From Thinopyrum elongatum (lineage: Eukaryota; Streptophyta; Magnoliopsida; Poales; Poaceae): a DNA stretch of 64,000 bases. Below are positions 12,421-23,195 of this stretch, one piece after another (positions within the stretch are counted from its first letter, which is position 1; the number at the start of each line of letters is the position of its first letter). A program made the translations under genes and the position numbers. The DNA lies in the NCBI GenBank assembly GCA_011799875.1, contig CM022303.1:220645606-220709605 (forward strand), read 5' to 3'. Below the pieces are notes generated by a model, which saw only the letters and a list, made by a program, of their open reading frames with translations, was not told where the DNA came from and ran no database searches.

Positions 12421-13367
12421 TGTCGGGGTACACAAACAGGGGTGTTTATTCCCCCTGACTTGTGCACGGACGAGGAGCCTCCCGGCAACCAAAGCTTGAC
12501 GAAGGAATGGCTACACCAACATACGAAGCAAGACCAAGCCAGAGGAACCGCTCTTCATGAGATCAAGGAGCGGATCAAGAAGACCATGTCAAAACAAGAC
12601 AACAGAGCATCACCTTGGGAAGGCCTCCCTTGCCGGGCGGGAGAGCCTGGCCGGGTCGAGGCCGCCCCAGGGACAAGTCCAAGATTTCCCCGGCAGGCTT
12701 GCCGGGTCCGCCAAGGGCAAGAGCTCCCGCCAAGGCACCACCGCTCCACCGCACCACAACGCAAATCACTTATCAATGCGGTGTCAAGCCTCCAGGTGAT
12801 TAAGTGGCTACCACTAGGCACATGGCAGCCCATTGGAAGACAGATTACACCCATGTGACACCCGTCCAGAGGCGTGTCTAACGGATAGGCATAAGATGAT
12901 TAAGCGGCACGGCAGGCTTGCCGGGCTTCACCCTCAGCACGACACCTAGCAGTGCATTTAATGCACTTTGTCCTAACTGCCAGAGTTAGGTATGATATCA
13001 CTGTTTGCTATCTAATCACTAGATAAAGACTGTTTTGCCACTGTGGTTACCCCTTAAGGTATAAAAGGAGGTCCAAGGAGAACTAGCAAAGGATTGGGAC
13101 CCTTGCACACTTGTACGCGCGTAGCTGCTCTCCCCGAGGCCATCTTGCCGGGCTTGAGCACTGCGTGTTCATTGTGTTCCTCCATGCAATCCACCAAAGC
13201 AGGAGTAGGGTTTTACACTTCCCAGCGGCCCGAACCTGGGTAAAAACCACCAGTGTCACCGCCGTCGTGTTGTTTCATGGCCTCCGCTCTTTGTGCAACA
13301 TGATCTCCCCCCTTGCCGAACCACAAGGGGCCGATGGCCCCATAGGTGATCGTGTCCACCCATGACA
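12421..13367 (+). repeat. Lone Gypsy-type LTR (LTR1)
   Basis: It runs from TGTCGGGG to CATGACA and carries a TATA box (TATAAAAG, 13060-13067) with a leader of short G/C-rich CTTGCCGGGC motifs. No internal region or partner LTR lies next to it, so it looks like a solo LTR. Flanking pentamers are GCTCA and GCCCC, which match only partly, so the TSD is weak. It is related in inverted orientation to 14662-15534. Open frames inside it are treated as chance. Confidence 0.65.
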
Positions 13368-13758
13368 GCCCCATACTAAATTTGTTAAATGTGTGACCCC
13401 ATGTAGATCACATCTACAAGCCCTCTTGTTCACAAAGTTCCATCTTTCTTAACTAAAGTGATATCTAAAGACACTGAAGCACATCGCTGGTCTCACAACC
13501 AACATACTATGAGCAACATAGAAGTACCACAGGATCATCACTATGTCACTAAGATCAGAAAAATGCAAACTCAAGGGAAGCGAAAAATAACATCAAGTAA
13601 TGGATCACATCTACTACCTACACAAAAAAATTGTGCAATATTTGTAAATCTCCATGTGCTCTAGATCGAACCTGGATCTACTCATCGATCGCTCATGATG
13701 CCACTATTGGGAAACATAATAGAAAACTACAAAAATCCTTCACCCTACGAATAATCAT
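13368..13758 (-). mobile_element. Copia remnant with primer-binding site and LTR stub
   Basis: On the minus strand an LTR end (...CCCAATA, from 13705) is followed after one base by TGGCATCATGAGC (13703 down to 13691). That is the same primer-binding sequence as in the Angela-type element. Only about 54 bases of LTR remain to the right, and the leader continues leftwards to the LTR1 insertion. No coding sequence is left. Confidence 0.55.
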
Positions 13759-13910
13759 AGTGTTGGTGTCCTCGACTAGGGGGTGCTTGCTACGTCGGCC
13801 CACCACTTAGGGGCTGGGCCGAGGACCCGCCAACTACTGATGGATGGGCCATGCGTGTCCTGGCCCTCGGCGTAATCAAGATGAAGATCTCCGAAGACTT
13901 GGCATACACT
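13759..13910. other. Unassigned G/C-rich segment
   Basis: This is about 150 bases (gtgttggtgtcctcgacta...) of a style common in Triticeae repeats. It joins the Copia stub to the CACTA fragment, and its source element is not recognised. Confidence 0.3.
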
Positions 13911-14125
13911 TCAAGAGGTTATAGATGAACGGTCAATCATCCACAAGCATTGGCCTAAAATACAATATTGAAGTCTTCCTCAAGAGGACGAAGGATGGAC
14001 GGTCAAACATCCACAGGCACTGGCCTAAAGTTGCAAGGACCTTCAACATCATTGAAGGCTCAATATTCGCCTTCCGCTTCAGAAGTTTTCCAGATGAGAT
14101 TCATCTATCTATCTACCGTCTATGA
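13911..14125 (+). pseudogene. B3-domain exon fragment
   Basis: This encodes the C-terminal B3 segment (IEVFLKRTKDGRS, then HWPKVARTFNI, then EGSIFAFRF) ending at a TGA at 14123-14125. It is homologous to exon 3 of the B3 gene at 33797-34445, with several substitutions. The first ~50 bases (13911-13960) repeat bases 13980-14030 at a 69-base offset, a 23-codon in-frame duplication. The exon start and all upstream exons are lost. In plants B3 domains bind DNA, but this fragment cannot form a whole domain. Confidence 0.7.
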
Positions 14126-14661
14126 TGCTAATTTCCAAAGGTTATAGATGTTGCATGTGAAACTTGGTGCTGGTGCAGTTGTGTAATGGGGTAGCTAGCT
14201 ATATGGCTATATGGTGTAGCTGAGTGCTGAAGCTATATGATGTTGTACTCTGATGTATTTCAATTATGAAATCCTGGTTCCATAATACGAAAATGAAATA
14301 TATTGTGTGCTTAATATGAAATGTCAATTTGATTAATAAATGGATTAACAATAATAGGACAATTAGCCTACTTATTGGGTTTTCTATTGCAAACGGTTAT
14401 TGAGACAACACCGTGGGCGATGACCTCAGACAACCCACACAGTTTCTAGGAAGTGAACGTGTTGGATCAATGAACAATCACACACCACTTTCTGGAAAAC
14501 TGTTTGCGTTAGGCCACCTTGCGCAAATGTTTTCCACATAAAAAGTGTGTGTGATGGATAGCCTATGCCACACAGTTTCTTCTAGGCACCGTGTGTGATG
14601 CATTCAATAACGCAAATGATAAAATTGTTAATAACGTCTGCAATGGCAACGCTATCACAGA
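13911..14661 (+). mobile_element. Truncated 3' end of a CACTA element
   Basis: Bases 13960-14661 align closely with 34285-34960 of the complete CACTA element: last B3 exon, its 3' flank, and the subterminal repeats with GTGTGTGATG motifs. The copy is cut on the left in the B3 exon and on the right by LTR2, so the terminal CACTA repeat is missing. It is an older or independent relative of the element at 22595-35381. Confidence 0.75.
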
Positions 14662-15534
14662 TGTCGGCGTGGAGCCGGCTATCTATTTGGCAATACAACC
14701 CCTTTCCTGGTTCGGCAAGGGGGAGCACTCAATGCAAAGAGCAAGGGCAACGAGAGACACCGCGATTTTACCCAGGTTCGGGCCGCTGAGAAGCATAAAA
14801 CCCTACTCCTGCTTTGGTGTATTGGGTGAATGTGGGATAAAGTACACGGAGCGCTCTCTCCCGGCAAGTCGCTAGGAGAGGGCAGCTGCACGAATACCTA
14901 TGCCTGGGGTTACAAAAGGTTCGAACCCTTGTAAAGGTTGCCTTGGCCCTCCTTTTATAGCTCAAGGGGTTACCACAGTGGCAAAAGGGTAATTACAAGA
15001 TGATTAGATAGAAACAGTGCTATCATACCTAACTCTGCTAGTTAGGACAAAAATGCATTAAATGCACTGCTAGGTGTCATGTGGAGGAGGAGCCCCGGCA
15101 AGGTTGCCACACCGCTTGCTCAACTACCTCTTATTAGCTTGACACGCCATTAGGACGGGTGTCAATAAAGGTAATCTGTCTTCCTAGCAAGCTGACATGT
15201 ACGAGCTGTCTCCACCTAACCACCTGCGGGCTCGACACCTCACTGATCAGCGACCAGCTAGCCAGAGAGGTGGAGCGCTAGCGTTTGGCGAGAAGTCCAT
15301 GCTCGAGGGGCTTGCCGGGCCTTGTCTTGCCGGCTCGTTCTTGCCGGGGTTAGTTGCTTCTGCTGTGAATCTCGTAGTTTGTTCTAAGCCTTGGTCTTCT
15401 TAATGTGCTTCTTGATCTCACGAAGAGCGGCTTCTCTGGTTTAGTTGTGTATGAAGTTCGATTCTTGTCGGGGGAACTACAACACGTCTGTGCATAAGTC
15501 AGGGTAGCGAACACCCATGTTTGCTGCACCGACA
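14662..15534 (-). repeat. Lone Gypsy-type LTR (LTR2), inverted relative of LTR1
   Basis: Read on the minus strand it goes from TGTCGGTGCAGC to GCCGACA. It aligns with LTR1 over the central region, including the CACCTAGCAGTGCATTTAATG block and the TATAAAAGGAGG promoter. It breaks the CACTA remnant on its left. No matching pentamer TSD is visible. ATCACAG occurs near both ends but offset by one to two bases, so the insertion type is uncertain. Confidence 0.65.
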
Positions 15535-16122
15535 AGATCACAGGCCTAGATCACACGTGCCGCCGGGCATCGTTGGGCTAGGCTCAATAATGCATAGACG
15601 CACACATCGATCAGGGAACGGCGTTGTGTCTTGAAATCTTCTTTGCTTCTTCATTAATCTTGTGTCCAGGTCAACCCCCAGCTTCACTCTGGTCCCTTTG
15701 GTGCCTTGGCGGCACAAGCCGTTGGCATCGAAAACCAGGGGGCGCCCACGCACACAGGATGTCGTTAGGGCACCCGCGTGGTTTGGGGTAACTGCTATTT
15801 CTGCTATCACTCCCTCCTTTACTTCAACTTTTCCCTCTCCCCCATGACGCGGATTAGGCGCGGGACGTGGGATTGGTGTAGAAGGGCGGTTGTGGTGGTA
15901 GTGCTCTGATTAGAGGAGCCAGGACACCGAATTGGCAAGGCTGGGCAGTCGATGGAGTAAGGCGCCTGTCAGGGGCGTAGGGAGTTGGATTGGTGGAGCG
16001 GGGCGGTTGCCCTAGGGTAGTGGAGAGCCAGCCCCCGTGCTCCCCGCTGTAAAAGGAGGGGTGCAAGGGAAGCGATGCTCATCCACCTTCCTCTCCTCCC
16101 TTTCCTTGCATCTGTTTCCACC
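15535..16122 (+). promoter_or_regulatory. Upstream region of the split B3 gene
   Basis: This is 590 bases of mixed composition between LTR2 and the B3 start codon. The last 270 bases are G/C-rich. A TATA-like TGTAAAAGGAGG lies near 16048-16058, about 70 bases before the ATG. Whether this is original promoter or repeat sequence is unclear. Open frames here have no recognisable domain. Confidence 0.35.
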
Positions 16123-16156
16123 ATGGCGAGAGGGAGAGGCCGGGCTCGTGCATCGG
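16123..16156 (+). pseudogene. B3-domain gene, first coding segment (split)
   Basis: ATG in good plant context (CCACCATGGCG) opens a basic MARGRGRARA stretch of 11 codons plus one base. It is then interrupted by element H at the duplicated ATCGG (16152-16156). The reading frame resumes exactly at 36030, in the same phase and with similar composition. This is strong evidence that the two pieces were one gene before the insertion. The rest is described at 36030-36667. Confidence 0.75.
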
Positions 16157-17722
16157 TGCGTTGGTTTTTCCCTTGAAGAGGAAAGGGTGATGCAGCAAAG
16201 TAGAGATAAGTATTTCTCTCAGTTTGAGAACCAAGGTATCAATCCAGTAGGAGGAACACACAAGTCACCAATGGTTGCACCTACACAAATAAACAAATAC
16301 TTGCACCTAACGTGATAAAGTGGTTGTCAATCCCTTCACGGTTACTTGCAAGGATGAGATCTGATAGAGATAGGTATGAAAGATAAATAAAAGTGCAAAA
16401 CAAAGTCAAGGTAAATAAATTGTAGCAAGATATTTTTGGGTTCTTGGTTTTATAGATCTGAAAATAATATGATAAAAGATAGACCCGGGGGCCATAGTTT
16501 TCACTAGAGGCTTCTCTCTTGAAAGAACGCATATGGTGGGTAAACAAATTAATGTTGAGAAATTGATAGAAAAGCGCAAAGTTATGACGATATATAAGGC
16601 AATGATCATGAATATAGGAATCACGTCCGTGACAAGTAGGCCGACTCCTGCATGCATCTACTAGTATTACCCCACACATCGACCACTATCCAGCATGCAT
16701 CTAGTGTATTAAGTTAACAAGAACGGAGTAATGCCTTAAGCAAGATGATGTGATGTAGAGGGATAGATCCAATCAATATGGTATAAACCCCATCCTTTTA
16801 TCCTTAATGGCAACAATACAAATACGTGCCTCGCTACCCCTTCTGTCACTGGGTGAGGACACCGTAAGATTGAACCCAAAACAAAGCACCTCTCCCATTG
16901 CAAGATAAATCAATCTAGTTGGCCAAACCAAATCAATAGATCGGAGAGAAATACAAAGAAATCTTAATCATGCATAAAAGAGTTCAGAGAAGACTCAAAT
17001 AATATTCATAGATAATCTGATCATAAATCCACAATTCATCGGATCTCAACAAACACACCGCAAAAGAAGATTACATCGAATAGAACTCCAAGAACATCGA
17101 GGAGAACATTGTATTGAAGATCAAAGAGAGAGAAGAAGCCATCTAGCTACTAGCTATGGACATGTAGGTCTGTGGTAAACTACTCACACATCATTGGAAG
17201 GGCAGCAAGGTTGATGTAGAGGCCCTCCGTGATCGAATCCCCCTCCGGCGGAGTGCCGAAAAAGGCCCCAAGATGGGATCTCACGAGAACAGAAGCTTAC
17301 GGCGGCGGAAATTTTTTTTGTGTGCCCTATGGTATACGGGGAATATTTGGGTATTTATAGAGCTGAGATTAGGGTTAGAGGAGCCACGGGGGCCCACAAG
17401 CTCATAGGGCGCCCCCTAGGGCGTGCCTGGCAAGCTTGTTACTCACCCGTGGACCTTCTGGCCTCCTCCCGAAGCTTCCTAGGTGTCTTCTGGTCCAAGA
17501 AAAATCGTCAAAAAGTTTCGTTCCATTTGGACTCCGTTTGGTATAGATTTTCTGTAGAAGACAAAAACAAGGAAAAAACAGCAACTGGCACTAGGCACTA
17601 GGTTAATAGGTTAGTCCCAAAAAATGATATAAAATAGCATAATAATTCATATAAAACATCCAAGATGGATAATATAATAGCATGGAACAATAAAAAATTA
17701 TAGATACGTTGGAGACGTATCA
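16157..17722 (-). repeat. Element H 3' LTR
   Basis: This is the 1,566-base LTR, starting TGATACGTCTCC at 17722 (minus) and ending CCAACGCA at 16157. It contains the uninterrupted GAGGAGAACATTG site (around 17099-17111) that is the empty-site counterpart of the CACTA insertion in the 5' LTR. Confidence 0.88.
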
Positions 17723-20576
17723 AACATCCCCAAGCTTAATTCCCGCTCGTCCTCGAGTAGGTAAATGATAAAAACAGAATTTTTGATGTGGAATGCTACC
17801 TAACATGTTTATCATGTAATCTTTTCTTTATGTGGCATGAATATTTAGATCCATAAGATTCAAAACAAAAGTTTAATATTGACATAAAGACAATAATACT
17901 TCAAGCATACTAATAAAGCAATCATGTCTTCTCAAAATATTATGGCTAAAGAAAGTTATCCCTACAAAATCATATAATCTTGTCATGCTCTATCTTCATA
18001 ACACAAAGTATTTATCATGCACAACCCCGATGACAAGCCAATAAATTGGTTCATACTTTTAACGCTCTCAAGCTTTCAACTCTCACGCAATACAGGAGCG
18101 TGAGCCAAGGATATAGCACTATAGGTGGAATAGAATATGATGGTGGAGGTTGTGTGGAGAAGACAAAAAAGGAGAAAGTCTCACATTGACTAGGCTAATC
18201 AATAGGCTATGGAGATGCCCATCAATTGATGTCAATGCAAGGAGTAGGGATTGCCATGCAACGGGTGCACTAGAGCTATAAGTGTATGAAAGCTCAAAAG
18301 AAAACTAAGTGGGTGTGCATCCAACTCGCTTGCTCACGAAGACCTAGGGCAATTTGAGGAAGCCCATCATTGGAATATACAAGCCAAGTTATATAATGAA
18401 AAGTTCCCACTAGTAATATATGAAAGTGACAAAATAGGAGACTCTCGATCATGAAGAACATGGTGCTACTTTGAAGCACAAGTGTGGAAAAGGATAGTAA
18501 CATTATCCCTTCTCTCTTTTTCTCTCATTTTTATTTTTTTATTCTTTTTTCCCTTTTTTGTTTTGGGCTCTTTGGTCTCTTTTTTTTGGGGCTCTTTGGC
18601 CTCTTTTTTTAATTTTAAGTCCGGAGTCTCATCCCGACTTGTGGGGGAATCATAGTCTCCATCATCCTTTCCTCACATGTGACAATGCTCTAATAATGAT
18701 GATCATCACACTTTTATTTACTTACAGCTCAAGAATTACAACTCGATACTAGAACAAATATGACTCTATATGAATGCCTACAACAGTGTACCAGGATTTG
18801 CAATGATCTAGTGTGGCATGTATAAAAAATATGAACGGTGGCCAAGCCACAAATACTATGTCAACTATATGATCTTGCAAAGCAATATGACAATGATGGT
18901 ATGTGTCATAATAAAACGGAACGGTGGAAGTTGCATGGCAATATATCTCGGAATGGCTATGGAAATGCCATAATAGGTAGGTATGGTGGCTGTTTTGAGC
19001 AAAGGTATAAGGAGGGTTTAATGCACCGGCAAAAGTTGCGCGGTACTAGAGTGGCTAGCAATGGTGGAAGGGTGAGAGTGCATATAATCCATGGACTCAA
19101 CATTAGTCATAAAGAACTCACATACTTATTGCAAAAGTTTTTATTAGCCATCGAAGCAAAGTACTAATACACATGCTCCTAGGGGGATAGATTGGTAGGA
19201 AAAGACCATCGCTCGTCCCCGACCGCCACTCATAAGGAAGACAATTAAAAATAAATCATGCTCCAACTTCATCGCATAACGAGAGACCATACATGCATGC
19301 TTCGAGAATCACAAACCTTAACAAAAATATTCTTACTAAACCACAATTACTCACTTGCATGAATCTAATATCACCATCTTTATATCTCAAAACAAATGCA
19401 AGGAATCAAACTTCTCATATATTCAATGATCTTCATGAAAGTTTTTATTATATCCCTCTTGAATACCCATCATATTAGGACTAAATTCATAACCTAAGCA
19501 AATTACCATACTATTTTAATACTCTCAAAATAATATAAGGGAAGCATGAGAGTTCATCAATTTCTTCAAAATAAAACCACCGCCGTGCTCTAAAAAGATA
19601 TAAGTGAAGCACTAGAGCAACTACCTAGCTCAAAAGATATAAGTGAAGCACATAGAGTATTCTAATAAATTCATGATTAATGTGTGTCACTCTCAAAAGG
19701 TGTGTACAACTAGGATGATTGTGGCAAACTAAAAAACAAATACTCATATAATACAAGACGCTCCAAGCAAAACACATATCATGTGGTGAATAAAAATATA
19801 GCCTCAAGTAATTTACCGATGGATTGAAGACAAAAGAAGGGATGCCATCCGGGGCATCCCCAAGCTTAGATGCTTGGTTGTCCTTGAATATTACCTTGAG
19901 GTGCCTTGGTCATACCCAAGCTTAGGCTCTTGCCACTCCTTATTCCATAGTCCATCGAAACTTCACCCAAACTTGAAAACTTCACAACACAAAACTCAAC
20001 AGAAAACTCATGAGCTCCGTTTGTATAATAAAGCAAATCACCACTTTTAGGTACTGTTGTAACCTCATTAAAATTTCATATTAGCATTATATCTACTGTG
20101 TTCCAACTTCGCCATGGCTCATACCCCCCGATACTACCCATAGATTCATCAGAATAAGCAAACAACGCATAGAAAACAAAATCTGTGAAAAACAGAACAG
20201 TCTGTAGCAATCTGGAAATTTCGTATACTTATGTAGCTCTAAAATTTCTGAAAAATTAGGACGACCTTGGAAATTTTTATATCAATCTTATGTACAAAAT
20301 TCAGATCAAAAGCATGTTTCTGTGAATTTACAAAATTCCAGAACTGGGCGCAAAAGTTTCTGTTTTTCAGCAAAATCAAATCAACTATCACCATAGACCA
20401 TCCCAAAGGCTCTACTTGGCACAAACACTAATAAAAACTCTTAAACACAATCATAACAGTAGTATAATTGCATATTTATTGAAAAACAGAAGCAAAAAGT
20501 AAAAATATAAAAAAATTGGGCTGCCTCCCAACAAGCGCTATTGTTTTGCGCCCCTAGCTAGGCATAATGTATAGAT
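17723..20576 (-). other. Element H 3' non-coding region and polypurine tract
   Basis: This is 2.85 kb without credible coding frames between the gag-like stop and the 3' LTR. Next to the LTR (minus strand) is the tract AATTAAGCTTGGGGATGTT. Further tract-like AAGCTTGGG repeats lie near 19855-19930. Repeated TTCACTTATAT(C)TTTT motifs lie near 19590-19650. A poly-T-rich stretch on the plus strand occurs at 18510-18620. The 650-base block shared by B, C and E (see findings) was not found here. Confidence 0.6.
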
Positions 20577-21392
20577 CTAGGTATTGTCATCTTTGGTATT
20601 CAATTCCTCAATTGCACATCCATACTTCCTAGGGATTTTATTAGGTTTGTTGATGATCATACTCCTAGATAGGAAATCAAGAAATTCGTTCGTAGGAATT
20701 GGTTCCTTAATAATATTAATAAAGCTAGGGCAAATACTTATCATCTTAAGATCCTCGTTTCCTTTACTAGATGATCCACCCATATTTTTAGGAACATAGA
20801 TAGACTTAGTAGTTTTATTAGGAAGAAATTTTGGAGTTGTCGTGACTGCGGCAAAAACAGAACCCAAATTGGTAACAATATCCTCTAACTTCTCAATTCT
20901 AGCGGAACCTTGTTCTACCCTCTCATCAATTATAGGTTCCTTCTCCTTTAGGGTTTTTAAAGTGATTCCTACCTTTGATCCAATTTGAGTAATATGGTTA
21001 TGAATCTTTTTATCCAAATTTTCAATATGTTCTACGGTATAAATCTTATTCTCAATAATATCAAGCCTTTGCATCACATGTTCCACAGTTAAAGCTGTTT
21101 CACTAATCATGATTGGTGGCGATCCCACTAAATTTCCCATAGCATTAAAAGCATCCATAGGGTGACTACCCAAGAAATTACCCCCAGTAATAGTGTCTAG
21201 CACATATCTATACCAAGTAGTAACACCCACATAATTTTTTTGAAGAAGAACTATAGTGGATTGCTTACGGGTAGATCTATTGTGAGCATTGCAAATTCTA
21301 TACCAAGCATCTTTTAAATTCTCTCCTCCTCTTTGTTTAAAATTAAGAACCTCACTTTCCGGGGTACTAACTACAATAGAAGGACTAGCCAT
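20577..21392 (-). CDS. Element H gag-like protein, 271 aa
   Basis: This intact frame starts 210 bases downstream of the primer site. The N-terminal 100 residues contain EVLNFKQRGGENLKDAWYRI and YRYVLDTITGGNF, a gag-like block common in Triticeae Gypsy-type elements. A likely coiled-coil stretch follows (about residues 115-180, with leucine/isoleucine spacing), then a basic tail. It ends TKDDNT, the same C-terminus as the frames of C and E. There is no zinc knuckle or protease. Its role is inferred as particle or RNA binding for a non-autonomous element. The product would need enzymes from a partner element. Confidence 0.7.
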   Translation of the reverse strand: MASPSIVVSTPESEVLNFKQRGGENLKDAWYRICNAHNRSTRKQSTIVLLQKNYVGVTTWYRYVLDTITGGNFLGSHPMDAFNAMGNLVGSPPIMISETALTVEHVMQRLDIIENKIYTVEHIENLDKKIHNHITQIGSKVGITLKTLKEKEPIIDERVEQGSARIEKLEDIVTNLGSVFAAVTTTPKFLPNKTTKSIYVPKNMGGSSSKGNEDLKMISICPSFINIIKEPIPTNEFLDFLSRSMIINKPNKIPRKYGCAIEELNTKDDNT

Positions 21393-21601
21393 GATAGCAA
21401 AGCAAGCGATCTAGCACACAAGCAAACAAAAACCAAACAAAAAGTGAACGGAAAGAAGGCGAATAAAAAGGCAAATATTTTTGTGTTTTTCTGAAAACAT
21501 TTTAGAAGTGGGGGAGAGGAAAACGAGAGGCAAATGGTGAATAATGTAAATACAAGAGATGAGAGTTTATGATGGGTACTTGGTAGGCTTGATGTAAATC
21601 C

Positions 21602-21619
21602 TCCCCGGTAACGGCGCCA
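21602..21619 (-). other. Primer-binding site, tRNA-Asp type (element H)
   Basis: On the minus strand it reads TGGCGCCGTTACCGGGGA. It complements the 3' end of plant tRNA-Asp except for one base (A for G at position 11). It lies 27 bases inside the 5' LTR. Confidence 0.85.
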
Positions 21620-22594
21620 GAAATTCGTCTTGCTGCTTCTTGAGCTTGCGTTGGTTTTTCCCTTGAAGAGGAAAGGGTGATGCAGCAAAGTACAGATAAG
21701 TATTTCCCTCAGTTTGAGAACCAAGGTATCAATCCAGTAGGAGGAACAAACAAGTCACCAATGGTTGCACCTACACAAACAAACAAATACTTGCACCCAA
21801 CGTGATAAAGGGGTTGTCAATCCCTTCATGGTTACTTGCAAGGATGAGATCTGATAGAGATAGGTATACAAGATAAATAAAAGTGAAAACAAAGTAAAGG
21901 TAAATAAATTGCAGCAAGGTATTTTTGGGTTTTTGGTTTCATAGATCTGAAAATAATATGATAAAAGATAGACCCCGGGGCCATAGTTTTCACTAGAGGC
22001 TTCTCTCTTGAAAGAACGCATACGGTGGGTAAACAAATTACTGTTGAGCAATTGATAGAAAAGCGCAAAGTTATGATGATACCTAAGGCAATGATCATGA
22101 ATATAGGCATCACGTCCATGACAAGTAGACCGACTCCTGCCTACATCTACTACTATTACCCCACACATCGACCGCTATCCAGCATGCATCTAGTGTATTA
22201 AGTTAACAAGAACGGAGTATCGCCTTAAGCAAGATGACATGATGTAGAGGGATAGATCCAATTAATATGGTATAAACCCCATCTTTTTATCCTTAATGGC
22301 AACAAAACAAATATGTGCCTCGCTACCCCTTCTGTCACTGGGTGAGGACACCGAAAGATTGAACGCAAAACAAAGCACCTCTCCCATTACAAGATAAATC
22401 AATCTAGTTGGCCAAACCAAATCAATAGATCAGAGAGAAATACAAAACTATATTAATCATGCATAAAAGAGTTCAGAGAAGTCTCAAATAATATTCATAG
22501 ATAATCTGATCATAAATCCACAATTCATCGGATCTCAACAAACACACCGCAAAAGAAGATTACATTAAATAGAACTCCAAGAACATCGAGGAGA

Positions 22595-23025
22595 CACTAC
22601 TGTAGGATGGTAACGCGACAGTCGAATCAGAGACCCTTCGACGAAACTGTGTGTGATGCATCAATCACAAACGGTGATGTAATAAAACCGTCAAAAAAGA
22701 TGCAAAACGTTTGCGATGGCGGTGACATCAAACACGGCTCATATTGGAGTTTCCTGTGAGATGAGTGGCAAACGGTTAATCCAGAAGAACTGTTTGCGAT
22801 GAGGCAGAACTACAGAAATGAGCAGCCAGATGAGGATGTGTGCGATATATGGCATACCGTTCACTTGGATGAACTGTGTGTGATTAGGCAACATAATAGA
22901 AACGGTTCAACTGAATAAGATGTGTGTGATACGCGGCAAACAGGTCCATAATCAGAAATGTGTGCTAATAACACAAATGATTGCTGCTAATAAGCCGTGT
23001 GATTTGCTCTGTCTACAGAAAATAA
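22595..23025. repeat. CACTA 5' terminal and subterminal repeat region
   Basis: This is a dense set of imperfect 20-40-base units with GTGTGTGATG, CAAACGGTT and AACTGTTTGCGATG words in both orientations. It is the counterpart of 34680-35381. Such arrays are the known transposase-binding region of En/Spm-type elements; here this is by analogy. Confidence 0.75.
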
Positions 23026-23098
23026 CATATATATATATATGTATATATATATACATATATATATGTATATATATACATATATATATATAAATATATAA
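23026..23098. repeat. AT microsatellite with palindromic structure
   Basis: About 70 bases of (AT)n with regularly spaced GTAT/ACAT interruptions that make the stretch self-complementary, so it could extrude a cruciform. It lies between the CACTA end and the 3' end of the exonuclease frame. Confidence 0.85.
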
Positions 23099-23195
23099 CT
23101 GAAATAAACATCCAATTACATAAGTGACTATACAGATCATTCGCACACACCTCAATAAACAATTGTATGCATTCTAAATTAGGAGAAACGATCGT

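Noticed and set aside
12442..12858. 138-codon plus-strand frame inside LTR1
   Set aside because: It begins 20 bases inside the LTR, upstream of the LTR's own TATA box, and is not preserved in LTR2.
14654..15543. ATCACAG repeats as the target duplication of LTR2
   Set aside because: They do not abut the LTR ends (one and two bases away), and the flanks do not rejoin to match the CACTA parent.
18510..18620. Poly-T stretch as a retroposed poly-A tail on the minus strand
   Set aside because: It lies within the continuous non-coding region of element H, is interrupted by other bases, and has no flanking duplication or adjacent coding sequence.
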